From: an uncultured Clostridium sp.
GTDB taxonomy: Bacteria; Bacillota; Clostridia; TANB77; CAG-508
NCBI GenBank assembly: GCA_900553365.1
Contig: USDL01000037.1
Span: forward strand, 1-6,123
DNA length: 6,123 bases
Direction: 5' to 3'
This document shows positions 1 through 6,103 of this stretch, one piece after another (the stretch's first letter is position 1; each line of letters opens with the position of its first letter). Under the pieces are notes generated by a model. It was not told the origin of the DNA and did no database searches. It saw only the letters and a list, made by a program, of their open reading frames with translations. The translations under genes were made by a program, and so were the position numbers.

Positions 1-50
1 CCTATTATAATTAGTACTATACCCCATAGTACATTTCCAAAATTTTTCAT
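1..50 (-). CDS. Start of a small membrane protein, cut by the window edge (LiaI/DUF5668-like start)
   Basis: Only the first 16 codons and part of a 17th are present. They read MKNFGNVLWGIVLIIIG, a short polar start followed at once by a hydrophobic, membrane-spanning stretch. The pattern with a Trp-Gly pair at the head of the helix resembles the first helix of LiaI/LiaF-type or DUF5668 membrane proteins, which take part in cell-envelope stress responses in Firmicutes. That family match rests on 17 residues and is tentative. The start is supported by a G-rich ribosome binding site (GGGGG at 60-64) nine bases upstream and by a promoter-like sequence in the end of the preceding peptidase gene. 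It lies 42 bases downstream of that gene on the same strand. Confidence 0.55.
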   Translation of the reverse strand, partial: MKNFGNVLWGIVLIII

Positions 51-86
51 TGTTTGTTTCCCCCTTTTTTTATTTTTACATGAGTT

Positions 87-116
87 ATTATATCATAACC
101 CATTACAGAACTTCAA
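87..116 (-). promoter_or_regulatory. Putative sigma-A promoter for the left-edge membrane gene
   Basis: On the minus strand, TTGAAG (111-116) is followed after 18 bases by TATAAT (87-92). A TG one base before the -10 box makes it an extended -10. The -35 lies inside the last codons of the M20 peptidase gene and the -10 just past its stop codon. It would give a leader of roughly 30 bases before the ATG at 48-50. The left-edge gene may therefore be transcribed on its own as well as by read-through. The call is by pattern only. Confidence 0.45.
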
Positions 117-1133
117 TATCAACTCTTCATACTGTTTCACCAATTTCATATAGCTTTCCTTTGTTATATATTCATTCACTTCATGTGCAGTTACAGGTCC
201 GGCACCTAATATTATTTTTTTAGAATTTGGAACAAGGCTGGCTTCAGTCATGAAGTTTGCGGTTTCTTTTATTTCTGGGAATGATTCTATTTCATTTATG
301 AAAGGTTCTATTTTATCAGTGATTTTTATTGTACATTCATATTTTTCGGATAGTTTATTTACCTCTTGTTCTAGCATATTTATATGCTCATTTTTAGCGA
401 TTCTAAAATCAACTGTTGCAAAACATTCAGCTGGAATCGAATTCATTGCACTTCCGCCTTTTAGAATGCCTATGTTCATTGTTGTATATGGTACTTCGTA
501 TCTATTGTCCTCATAATTTATAATGTGCTTATTATAGAATTCTCTTAATTCGGTAAAAAAACTAATTGCATTCATGTTTGCACTTTTTCCTTTTTCTGGA
601 GTGCTTGAATGTGCTTTTTTTCCTTTGAAATTCAGCTCATAAGCTAATAATCCTTTTGTTCCAATTTTTATTTGGTTGTAGGTTGGTTCTCCAAATATCA
701 TAAACTCTGGAAATACTTCTTTGCTTTCCACAATTGCATTTATTCCTTCAAAATTAATTTCTTCATCAAAGGTAAAATATAGTTTCATTCCATATTTTAA
801 TTTTTTAAAATCAATATTCGAAACCGCTTCTAGCATGGCAGAAATTCCGCCTTTCATGTCACAGGTTCCTAATCCATATAATTTGTTTTCAACTTCGGTT
901 AGCTCAAATGGATTGCTGTTCCAGCCTTCAATGTATTCTACTGTATCTGTATGCCCTAAAAATCCTAATTTATAGTTTTTTCCTATACTCATTATTAAGT
1001 ATTTTCCTTGATGTTCAACTGTAAATCTATATTTCTTTAAATAATTTGAAATATAGTTAATAATTTGTTTGTTTTCTTTATCTTTGATAGTATTAAATTC
1101 AACTAGGTCTTTTAGTATTTCAAATTGCTCCAT
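93..1133 (-). CDS. M20-family metallopeptidase, ArgE/DapE type
   Basis: A cytoplasmic di-zinc amidohydrolase of 346 residues with no signal peptide. The family removes acyl or amino-acid groups, as in acetylornithine deacetylase, succinyl-diaminopimelate desuccinylase and related dipeptidases. Visible family motifs are GHTDTV (residues 60-65: metal ligand H61, D63), GTCDMKGG (89-96: bridging D92), DEE (123-125: catalytic E124, ligand E125), GEP (148-150: ligand E149) and the late TAHEVNE (315-321: ligand H317). The middle, about 155-270, is the lid/dimerisation domain with H175. All expected catalytic residues are present, so it should be active. It is slightly shorter than typical members of about 370-380 residues. 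The GTCDMKGG form leans towards ArgE, but the substrate cannot be settled from sequence alone. The ATG has a good AGGAGT site seven bases upstream. That site lies inside the end of the DXS remnant, whose stop is only four bases before this start. Confidence 0.92.
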   Translation of the reverse strand: MEQFEILKDLVEFNTIKDKENKQIINYISNYLKKYRFTVEHQGKYLIMSIGKNYKLGFLGHTDTVEYIEGWNSNPFELTEVENKLYGLGTCDMKGGISAMLEAVSNIDFKKLKYGMKLYFTFDEEINFEGINAIVESKEVFPEFMIFGEPTYNQIKIGTKGLLAYELNFKGKKAHSSTPEKGKSANMNAISFFTELREFYNKHIINYEDNRYEVPYTTMNIGILKGGSAMNSIPAECFATVDFRIAKNEHINMLEQEVNKLSEKYECTIKITDKIEPFINEIESFPEIKETANFMTEASLVPNSKKIILGAGPVTAHEVNEYITKESYMKLVKQYEELILKFCNGL

Positions 1134-1137
1134 TTAA

Positions 1138-1500
1138 TCAACTCCTATATAACAGATAAACTATGTCAAATATTCCTAGGTGTGTAATGTCATTCATTCC
1201 ATATACAGATGCAGTGTTTACTAGAATTGTTGCTGGATTTTTGTTTATACATAGGTCTTGTGATAATTGGTCATAAGTTCTTTGCATAAAGCTTGAGTGT
1301 GTTGCAAATATTGGTTTTCCTCCATTTTTTGCTATTCCTGAAGCCATGGCTACAGCATGTTCTTCTGCTATTCCTACATCAACAAATTGTTTTCCTGCTT
1401 GTTTTCTTTTTTCTTCAGTAAATCCAATATTTGTTGAAACTCCTGCAACTATTGCAACTACTGTTTTATCTTGTTTCATTTTTTCTAGTAAATAATCTGC
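1138..1500 (-). pseudogene. dxs: Remnant of a DXS-like gene (1-deoxy-D-xylulose-5-phosphate synthase / transketolase family), truncated at both ends
   Basis: The open frame (ATG at 1477-1479, 113 codons) matches only the central pyrimidine-binding domain of a clostridial DXS-like protein. Recognisable parts are FVDVGIAEEHAVAMASGIA, with the catalytic Glu of the thiamine-diphosphate site, SFMQRTYDQLSQDLCINK, and YGMNDITHLGIFDI. Homology continues in frame above the ATG (ADYLLEKM, up to 1500), where a TAA cuts it. The roughly 300-residue N-terminal domain and the C-terminal domain are absent. At the end the frame reads FDIVYLLYRS then stop. Relatives, from memory, have a longer stretch between FDI and VYLAP, which suggests a small deletion and loss of frame. 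The residue normally Tyr before the SxFxQR motif is His. The ATG has no convincing ribosome binding site. A full enzyme making DXP for isoprenoid and thiamine synthesis is not encoded here. The remnant now acts mainly as leader for the peptidase gene. Confidence 0.85.
1141..1146 (-). promoter_or_regulatory. Ribosome binding site of the M20 peptidase inside the DXS remnant
   Basis: AGGAGT on the minus strand sits seven bases before the ATG at 1131-1133. It forms the last two sense codons (AGG AGT) of the DXS remnant, whose TGA follows directly. Any ribosome finishing the remnant would stop at the peptidase start, so translational coupling is possible. Confidence 0.7.
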
Positions 1501-1505
1501 TTAGT

Positions 1506-1534
1506 ATTTTATCAATTAATTTAATAAATTTCAA
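1506..1534 (-). promoter_or_regulatory. Putative sigma-A promoter for the DXS remnant and M20 peptidase
   Basis: On the minus strand, TTGAAA (1529-1534) is followed after exactly 17 bases by TAAAAT (1506-1511). A TG one base before the -10 gives an extended -10 box. It lies just past the terminator of the sigma operon, so the peptidase appears to be its own transcription unit. The transcript would begin near 1499, inside the surviving DXS homology, and carry the remnant as a leader of about 360 bases. Confidence 0.55.
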
Positions 1535-1570
1535 CTGCTTTTTGAATAAACTTTGTTTTCTTACATCTGC

Positions 1571-1603
1571 AAAAACTCCCTGTGTCTGATACAGGGAGTT
1601 TTT
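1571..1603 (-). terminator. Intrinsic terminator of the sigma/anti-sigma operon
   Basis: A perfect 13-bp inverted repeat (AAAAACTCCCTGT and its complement) with a 7-base loop begins three bases after the stop codon of the anti-sigma gene. The GC-rich core with A and T runs at both ends is typical of a rho-independent terminator. The symmetry means it could work in both directions, but no plus-strand gene reads into it. Confidence 0.9.
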
Positions 1604-1606
1604 ATC

Positions 1607-4000
1607 TTATTCAGTTACATTATTCATTTCAGAAGTACTGTTTTCTTGTTTTGGTTCCTCATATTTTTTAATAGTTCCATCTCTAAGAATTTGATGTTTT
1701 TCTCCTTTAGAATCTGTTACTACAACTATTTCATGTGGCCATTCTCCTTCTTTTTGTGGTTCGTTTGCAATGAACTCGCCTTCATCAAGTACTATCTTTG
1801 CTTCAAAAGTTCCATTCTCTAAGCTAACACCTGAGTGAAGTAAGTATAGTTTACTTCCTAGATGTATGAATATATATTGTCCTCTATATACCCCTCCTGA
1901 ATGTTTTGGATCACTATCATCGTATCCATCAAGATTTACAAATGTTACCCCATGGAATATTTCGTTTGTGTTAATTCCATTTACAACATATTCTTTATTT
2001 GCAGCTAGTTTTGTTCCTTGTTCGTTCATTTGGTTATATAATTTTATTAAGTTATCTCCAAATGTTAAAGTTACAACATTATCCTCATAAACTTTTATAA
2101 CTTCACCGCCATTAGAGCTACTAAATGTTTTGAATGTTTTATCTGGCTCAACATATTTAATTGTATTTAGAATTTGTTCTGCAACTTCTTTGTATCTTTC
2201 ATATTGTGCTGGAATAGCTTTGTATTCTATTTCATATATGTTTTTGTCTCTATCGCATAATACCTTTGTTACAACTGTGCCATCTTCATCTTTTATTGTA
2301 TAATAATATCCTTTTATTCCTGCAAAGTCTTTTTCTCCACTTTCAACTTCAGTTCCATCTTGTTTAAGTATTCTAACTAAATCTGCTTGTAATTCTTTAG
2401 CATTTAATCCTGCATCTACTAGTCCAATGTACATGTGGAAACTATTTCCATCAACATCTTCTTTACTAGATATTGTTAATTTATTTTCCTCTTCCCTAGC
2501 CTTCCAATCTGCTGGAATAGTAACACTTATTAATTGTTTTTTTGATGTGAAGTTTTGATTTAGTTCTATGTGTTTTTCACTTCTTGCCTTTTCAATATCT
2601 AATTCTATTGGGTCATTTATAGAAACTTTGCATACATCACCTACAGTGTACTGTTCAAACATTTTAATATATAATTTCTTCGTGTCTTTTCCAACATTTT
2701 CTAGTAATATTCTATCTGTATATACTGCATCTCCATTTCCACTCATTGCCTTACTGAATAATTCTTCAGAACATGTTGAAGTTCCTACTACTTTGTTATT
2801 TTCATCTAATATAATAAACACACATGGTAAACCACTATCTGCATATTTTTCGTATAATTTCTTATCTTCTGCTTTAATTCTTGTTTGTACCATTAATACT
2901 GTTGAAAAGTCGCTTATTACAAGTTTTTTTGCTTCTACTACTGCTGTGTGTCTAACTTTGTCCTCTACTGTTGTACTTGGAGCAACATTATCACATCTAT
3001 TATCATCATAGAAATCAATTGTTTCAACTCTTGTATCTAATCTGGCTTTTTCTAATTTTGTTTCAAAATTCCATTTGCCATTTGTATTTCCTATTTGACT
3101 TATTTTTATTGATAAATTAAATTTGCTTGCTAAGTCTGTTATAGTATCTACATTATAGACATTGTAAATTATATAACTGTTTCCATCTTTTTCAATTTTT
3201 TGTGATATTACATTTATATCTATATTTTGTAATGTAGCCTTTGATTGCATTATTATATATTTGCTTGATACTTTTGCTTCAAATATTGCAATTGTTTCTT
3301 CAATTAAATTTTCAGCTTTTTCAATAGAGCAATCTTGAACATCAATTTGTGCTCCCATATATTCTTTATAAGCCTCATGAGCTTTTCCCTCAAGTTCATT
3401 TGCTTCACTTTCTGAAAGTCCTGTTTTAACTAGTTTTGCAACTATATCTTTTCTAATTTTTAGTATATCTTCTTTGCTGTATTCCTTGTATTTTATGTCA
3501 TCCACATTTTTTCCTAATGCTAAAGCATATTCTATTTTGCTTGCTTTTATAGCTTGTTCTTCTAATTCATTATATGTATAAAATTCATTTGTTAGTTTTT
3601 CTCCTTCTGCTATGTATTTTGTTATTAAAACATTTTCATCCATTGCTACTGTTTTTAGTGTCAACTTTATTCCGCTGTTTTCTAGTTCCTGGCCAACTTC
3701 TACTTCACTTTCTGTGTATCTTGCTTCTTTTATAAATAAATTTCTTATTGCACTATATAAGTTAGGTTTACCATTCAAGTGTGCATATAAATTACCTCCT
3801 AGCACTACTACCAACATAAATGTTGAAAAAGCTAGTATTGCCTGTTGTAGGCTTATTTTTATAACTTTTCTTTCCTTTTGTTTATTTTTATTTTCCAAAA
3901 TTATTCCTCCTTTAAAATTTTCAAAAATTTCATTTGCTTGATTAGATATTTTTTTATCTTCTTGTAATTTAGACTTGATATATTCAATTTTCTTATCCAA
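1607..4000 (-). CDS. Large membrane-anchored anti-sigma factor-like protein (DUF4179-type) with a multi-domain outer part
   Basis: A 797-residue protein likely to bind the ECF sigma factor encoded just upstream through its cytoplasmic N-terminus. Layout: charged cytoplasmic segment 1-50, one TM helix about 51-72, the rest outside. Residues about 73-135 resemble the start of a DUF4179 domain. About 136-245 is a highly charged, probably helical insert, followed by beta-rich sequence to about 340. About 340-470 is another beta-rich region, possibly DUF5643-like. About 486-616 resembles the PsbP/Mog1 fold (start VTIPADWK, then GIKGYYY, IYEIEYKA, and a final helix). The rest, about 620-780, is unrecognised, with a polar tail. 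The first 50 residues contain no Cys or His, so this is not a zinc-binding (ZAS) anti-sigma. Six cysteines lie outside (224, 336, 393, 410, 457, 582). The start is TTG, set by AGGAGGTG seven bases upstream, and overlaps the sigma gene by eight bases. The domain calls are from memory of the families. Confidence 0.82.
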   Translation of the reverse strand: MDKKIEYIKSKLQEDKKISNQANEIFENFKGGIILENKNKQKERKVIKISLQQAILAFSTFMLVVVLGGNLYAHLNGKPNLYSAIRNLFIKEARYTESEVEVGQELENSGIKLTLKTVAMDENVLITKYIAEGEKLTNEFYTYNELEEQAIKASKIEYALALGKNVDDIKYKEYSKEDILKIRKDIVAKLVKTGLSESEANELEGKAHEAYKEYMGAQIDVQDCSIEKAENLIEETIAIFEAKVSSKYIIMQSKATLQNIDINVISQKIEKDGNSYIIYNVYNVDTITDLASKFNLSIKISQIGNTNGKWNFETKLEKARLDTRVETIDFYDDNRCDNVAPSTTVEDKVRHTAVVEAKKLVISDFSTVLMVQTRIKAEDKKLYEKYADSGLPCVFIILDENNKVVGTSTCSEELFSKAMSGNGDAVYTDRILLENVGKDTKKLYIKMFEQYTVGDVCKVSINDPIELDIEKARSEKHIELNQNFTSKKQLISVTIPADWKAREEENKLTISSKEDVDGNSFHMYIGLVDAGLNAKELQADLVRILKQDGTEVESGEKDFAGIKGYYYTIKDEDGTVVTKVLCDRDKNIYEIEYKAIPAQYERYKEVAEQILNTIKYVEPDKTFKTFSSSNGGEVIKVYEDNVVTLTFGDNLIKLYNQMNEQGTKLAANKEYVVNGINTNEIFHGVTFVNLDGYDDSDPKHSGGVYRGQYIFIHLGSKLYLLHSGVSLENGTFEAKIVLDEGEFIANEPQKEGEWPHEIVVVTDSKGEKHQILRDGTIKKYEEPKQENSTSEMNNVTE

Positions 4001-4517
4001 CTTCCTTCACCTCCTCTTGTTTTAATAGTTGATATAATTGTTCTCTAGCTCTTGCAAGTTTAGATTTAACTGTGCCTGCTGGAATATTTAGTATTTTAGC
4101 AATTTCTTTTATAGGAATATCATCGTAATAATATAAAACAGTTACTACTCTTAAGTCTTCTTCAATCATATTCAATGCTTTCTCTAAATCCATTTTGCCT
4201 TCAATATTGCTTTGTACCACTTCTTCTTCATAACAAATAGATTTCTCTGTTTTTTTATTATTTATGCTATTCTTTCGAATTAAATCGTAGCATTTGTTTA
4301 CTGTAATCCTAATTATCCATGTTTTAAAGTATCTTTCATTTTTTAGGTTTTTCATATTCTTGTATGCACTAAATAAAGCTTCTTGAATAGCATCACATAC
4401 ATCATCTTCATTTTTCAGTATTGCTTTTGCTGTTTTATACATTTGTACTTTACATTTTTCTATCAACTCTAAAAAGCCTTCTATTTCTCCATATTTTGCT
4501 TCATTATTAATAGACAT
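3993..4517 (-). CDS. ECF-type RNA polymerase sigma-70 factor
   Basis: A 174-residue sigma factor with only regions 2 and 4, the usual size and shape of group 4 (ECF) sigma factors. Region 2 spans about residues 18-82. Its core-binding part is DVCDAIQEALFSAYKN (39-54), and the promoter-melting and -10 recognition part is YFKTWIIRITVNKCYDLIRK (63-82). A polar linker (83-110) leads to region 4 (about 111-165). The -35-binding helix-turn-helix there is IKEIAKILNIPAGTVKSKLA (136-155). The ATG is preceded by a strong GGAGGGGTG site (4523-4531). It is cotranscribed with the overlapping membrane anti-sigma gene, which is the classic layout for a sigma factor held at the membrane until an envelope signal arrives. 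Its promoter looks like a housekeeping sigma-A promoter and not an ECF one, so control may come from a repressor more than from autoregulation. It resembles Bacillus SigV/SigW-type factors, but I cannot name an ECF subgroup. Confidence 0.95.
   Translation of the reverse strand: MSINNEAKYGEIEGFLELIEKCKVQMYKTAKAILKNEDDVCDAIQEALFSAYKNMKNLKNERYFKTWIIRITVNKCYDLIRKNSINNKKTEKSICYEEEVVQSNIEGKMDLEKALNMIEEDLRVVTVLYYYDDIPIKEIAKILNIPAGTVKSKLARAREQLYQLLKQEEVKEVG
4008..4015 (-). promoter_or_regulatory. Strong ribosome binding site that fixes the TTG start of the anti-sigma gene
   Basis: AGGAGGTG on the minus strand, a near-perfect match to the 16S rRNA tail, lies seven bases before the TTG at 3998-4000 and inside the last codons of the sigma gene. 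No ATG in frame lies nearby, so TTG is the most likely start. A strong site paired with a weak start codon may tune the ratio of anti-sigma to sigma. Confidence 0.8.
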
Positions 4518-4556
4518 TTTTTCACCCCTCCGTTTTTAATTTTTACCTTTTTCAAC

Positions 4557-4585
4557 ATTATATTCTTAAAATTTAAGAATGTCAA
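4557..4585 (-). promoter_or_regulatory. Perfect consensus sigma-A promoter of the sigma/anti-sigma operon
   Basis: On the minus strand, TTGACA (4580-4585) is separated by exactly 17 bases from TATAAT (4557-4562). Both hexamers match the consensus fully. Transcription should start near 4550, giving a leader of about 33 bases before the ATG at 4515-4517, with the ribosome binding site in between. The spacer is almost entirely a palindrome (separate entry). Confidence 0.88.
4562..4580. promoter_or_regulatory. 19-bp perfect palindrome, candidate operator
   Basis: ATTCTTAAA-A-TTTAAGAAT: two 9-base arms in perfect inverted repeat around one central base. It covers the whole spacer of the sigma-operon promoter and one base of each hexamer, so a protein bound here would block RNA polymerase. 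It lies 84 bases before the ATG of the divergent Xre regulator, which is the natural candidate to bind it. An RNA role is unlikely, because it sits upstream of the expected transcription start of the sigma operon. Confidence 0.7.
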
Positions 4586-4651
4586 TCTCTTTTTATGTTT
4601 TTTTTGGGCTTTTTTATATATCTTTCTCATTTTTTGGGTAGAATAAGAATT

Positions 4652-4656
4652 GGTGA
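4652..4656 (+). promoter_or_regulatory. Ribosome binding site of the Xre-type regulator
   Basis: GGTGA lies seven bases before the ATG at 4664-4666 and matches part of the AGGAGGTGA consensus. It favours this ATG over an in-frame upstream ATG at 4595, whose extra 23 residues are hydrophobic, come from a T-run and do not look like the start of an HTH protein. No convincing -35/-10 pair is visible upstream. TAGAAT at 4639-4644 could be a -10 but has no good -35. Confidence 0.5.
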
Positions 4657-4663
4657 TTATATT

Positions 4664-4985
4664 ATGAAAACTGTAAATGAAACAATGCGTGATTTTCGTG
4701 AGGATCACGATTTATCCCAATTAGAAGTTGCACAGTATTTAAATCTTCCTCGTTCTACATATGGTAGGTATGAAGCCCGGAAGTAGCAAAGTTCCTATTG
4801 ATGTTATTTTAGAGCTTTGTAAGCTTTATAAAATTACTCCAAATGATATCTTAGATTTTTCCAGTGAATTGCCAGCCACAGAAATCTCTAAAATATACAA
4901 GTTATATAAACTTATTACTGAAGAACAACTTGATGTTGATGAGCTTATAGATTATATTAAATTTTCTAAGCAGTTATTTTCCTAA
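4664..4985 (+). pseudogene. Xre-family (Cro/C1-type) HTH transcriptional regulator, interrupted by a one-base frameshift
   Basis: The first frame (40 codons, stop TAG at 4784-4786) encodes the N-terminal half of a Cro/C1 helix-turn-helix: MRDFREDHDLSQLEVAQYLN, then LPRSTYGRYEA. The second half continues in the next frame from GSSKVPIDVILELCKLYKIT to the TAA at 4983-4985. It completes the DNA-binding domain and adds a helical C-terminal tail (ISKIYKLYKLITEEQLDVDE) that may dimerise. Removing one C from the CCC at 4776-4778 joins RYEA to GSSKVP and gives a continuous protein of about 106 residues, the normal size for a small Xre regulator. The break may be a true mutation or a sequencing error. 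The full-length homology on both sides suggests it is recent or an artefact. The gene is head-to-head with the sigma operon and probably controls it and itself through the palindrome at 4562-4580. Confidence 0.82.
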
Positions 4986-5032
4986 GCTACTTCCTACACA
5001 TTAGACAGATGTTTTTTGAATATGGTTCACAT

Positions 5033-5074
5033 AAAATAAAGAATTTTGTAAAAAATTACAAAATTCTTTATTTT
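5033..5074. terminator. Bidirectional AT-rich hairpin terminator between convergent genes
   Basis: A perfect 19-bp stem (5033-5051 paired with 5056-5074) with an AAAA loop, flanked by A and T runs. It lies 47 bases after the stop of the Xre gene and 45 bases beyond the stop of the convergent secreted-protein gene, so it can end both transcripts. The stem has only two G-C pairs, which makes it weaker than the terminator at 1571-1603. Confidence 0.78.
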
Positions 5075-5119
5075 TCTTTGTGTTATTAACATCTCTACGC
5101 TTTTGTTCACCTTTATAAG

Positions 5120-6046
5120 CTATATTACAAATGAATCTGGCTTTTCTCCTCTTGGTGTTTTGTAGTAGTTTTCACCATAGTCTGGAATTAAGTCTTTCAT
5201 TGGTATTAATGTATAGTCTTTTAGTATTACATATTTATATGTAAAGGTTAGAATTTCATCATAATATTTACTTAAAAGTTCAATTTTCATTGTTGTTGTA
5301 TCTGGTCCATTACCTGTGTAATAGCTATATATTTCATAAAAGCCTTTATCTGTTTTTAGTATTTTTTCGTTATATATTCTAATTATTTTCTCTCCTTCAT
5401 AATTGCCTTTAATTTCTGTAATATTTACCGGTCTTTCATAATCGTGTATATATAATTTATTATCTTTTACAATTAATTCATTTGCTACAAAATCATAAGA
5501 CATTTTTTTGCCAATATATAGCTCTGAATATGATTCTAAATAACTTTTTTCAAATCTGTATTGTGCCATTTTAAAGCTTTCATAGCTTGTTCCAGCTTTT
5601 TTATTATCAACATTTTCATCATATAGTTTATATACTGTATCATTTGTGTCAACAAACATTATATCAGCACCATAATTTGGCATTATATTTAATAGCTTTA
5701 TATTGCTTGGAATATCATATACCTTTTCGTATGTAAAAATTCCTTCATCTAACTTATCTTTATCAAAGATATATAAGTTATTGTTTGTTGTAAATGTATA
5801 TTCTGTAAACATTGATTCCTCGTTTAATATTTCAGCTCCTGTTGCAATTTTTTTATAATTTGTTTCGTTTTTGTTATTCTTTTGAGCTACTTCCTGAGTT
5901 AAGTTTTGTGGTTCCTGTCTTTTTGAATTTTCTGTTTTATTTTCATTTTTATTGCCAAATGCAAGAGTGCAAACTACTATCGCTAATATTATAACTCCAA
6001 TTATTATAGCGACTTTAGTTTTATTGTTCTTAAAAAAATCTTTCAT
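5120..6046 (-). CDS. Membrane-anchored extracytoplasmic protein of unknown function
   Basis: A 308-residue protein I do not recognise. It starts with a short Lys-rich cytoplasmic end and a strong hydrophobic helix at about 12-30 (VAIIIGVIILAIVVCTLAF). A polar Asn/Lys/Glu-rich linker follows (31-65), then a mostly beta-strand region to the end. There is no lipobox in the usual place, although a Cys lies inside the helix at 26, so a TM anchor is more likely than a lipoprotein. Short strand-turn-strand units recur at about 81-99, 127-144, 189-204, 227-243 and 270-286, for example NNNLYIFDKDKL and DNKLYIHDYE. This suggests a beta-propeller-like or other repeat fold. No catalytic motif is seen. 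The ATG is preceded by a GGGGGT site (6052-6057) and an upstream promoter. The gene is convergent with the Xre gene and separated from it by a terminator, so a link to the sigma system is unproven. Confidence 0.8.
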   Translation of the reverse strand: MKDFFKNNKTKVAIIIGVIILAIVVCTLAFGNKNENKTENSKRQEPQNLTQEVAQKNNKNETNYKKIATGAEILNEESMFTEYTFTTNNNLYIFDKDKLDEGIFTYEKVYDIPSNIKLLNIMPNYGADIMFVDTNDTVYKLYDENVDNKKAGTSYESFKMAQYRFEKSYLESYSELYIGKKMSYDFVANELIVKDNKLYIHDYERPVNITEIKGNYEGEKIIRIYNEKILKTDKGFYEIYSYYTGNGPDTTTMKIELLSKYYDEILTFTYKYVILKDYTLIPMKDLIPDYGENYYKTPRGEKPDSFVI

Positions 6047-6074
6047 AAAATACCCCCAAAAAAGCTTATAGAAT

Positions 6075-6103
6075 ATTTATATCACAAAATCTACTTACTT
6101 TCA
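6075..6103 (-). promoter_or_regulatory. Putative sigma-A promoter of the membrane-anchored protein gene
   Basis: On the minus strand, TTGAAA (6098-6103) and TATAAA (6075-6080) are separated by exactly 17 bases, with a TG one base before the -10 box (extended -10). It lies about 30 bases upstream of the ATG at 6044-6046, with the GGGGGT ribosome binding site in between. Confidence 0.6.

Noticed and set aside
250..975. Plus-strand open frames opposite the M20 peptidase (250-516, 721-975).
   Set aside because: They are antisense to a gene with all catalytic motifs intact, have no ribosome binding site, and read as low-complexity Ser/Phe-rich protein typical of shadow frames.
1553..3941. Several plus-strand open frames opposite the anti-sigma gene (for example 2568-3011 and 3612-3941).
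   Set aside because: They are shadows of the long minus-strand gene with no ribosome binding sites. Hydrophobic Phe/Ile/Ser content is what the complement of AT-rich coding sequence gives.
4679..4695. TGAAAC, resembling the -35 box of an ECF sigma promoter.
   Set aside because: It lies inside the Xre coding sequence and no matching -10 (CGTA-like) occurs at the required spacing. No clear ECF-type autoregulatory promoter was found.
4481..4708. Minus-strand frame of 75 codons running from the Xre gene into the start of the sigma gene.
   Set aside because: It crosses the consensus promoter, the palindrome and the sigma ribosome binding site, and its Lys-rich product has no recognisable feature.
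5030..5096. Short minus-strand frame (ATG at 5094-5096) through the hairpin.
   Set aside because: About 21 codons, no ribosome binding site at proper spacing, and it runs through the terminator stem.
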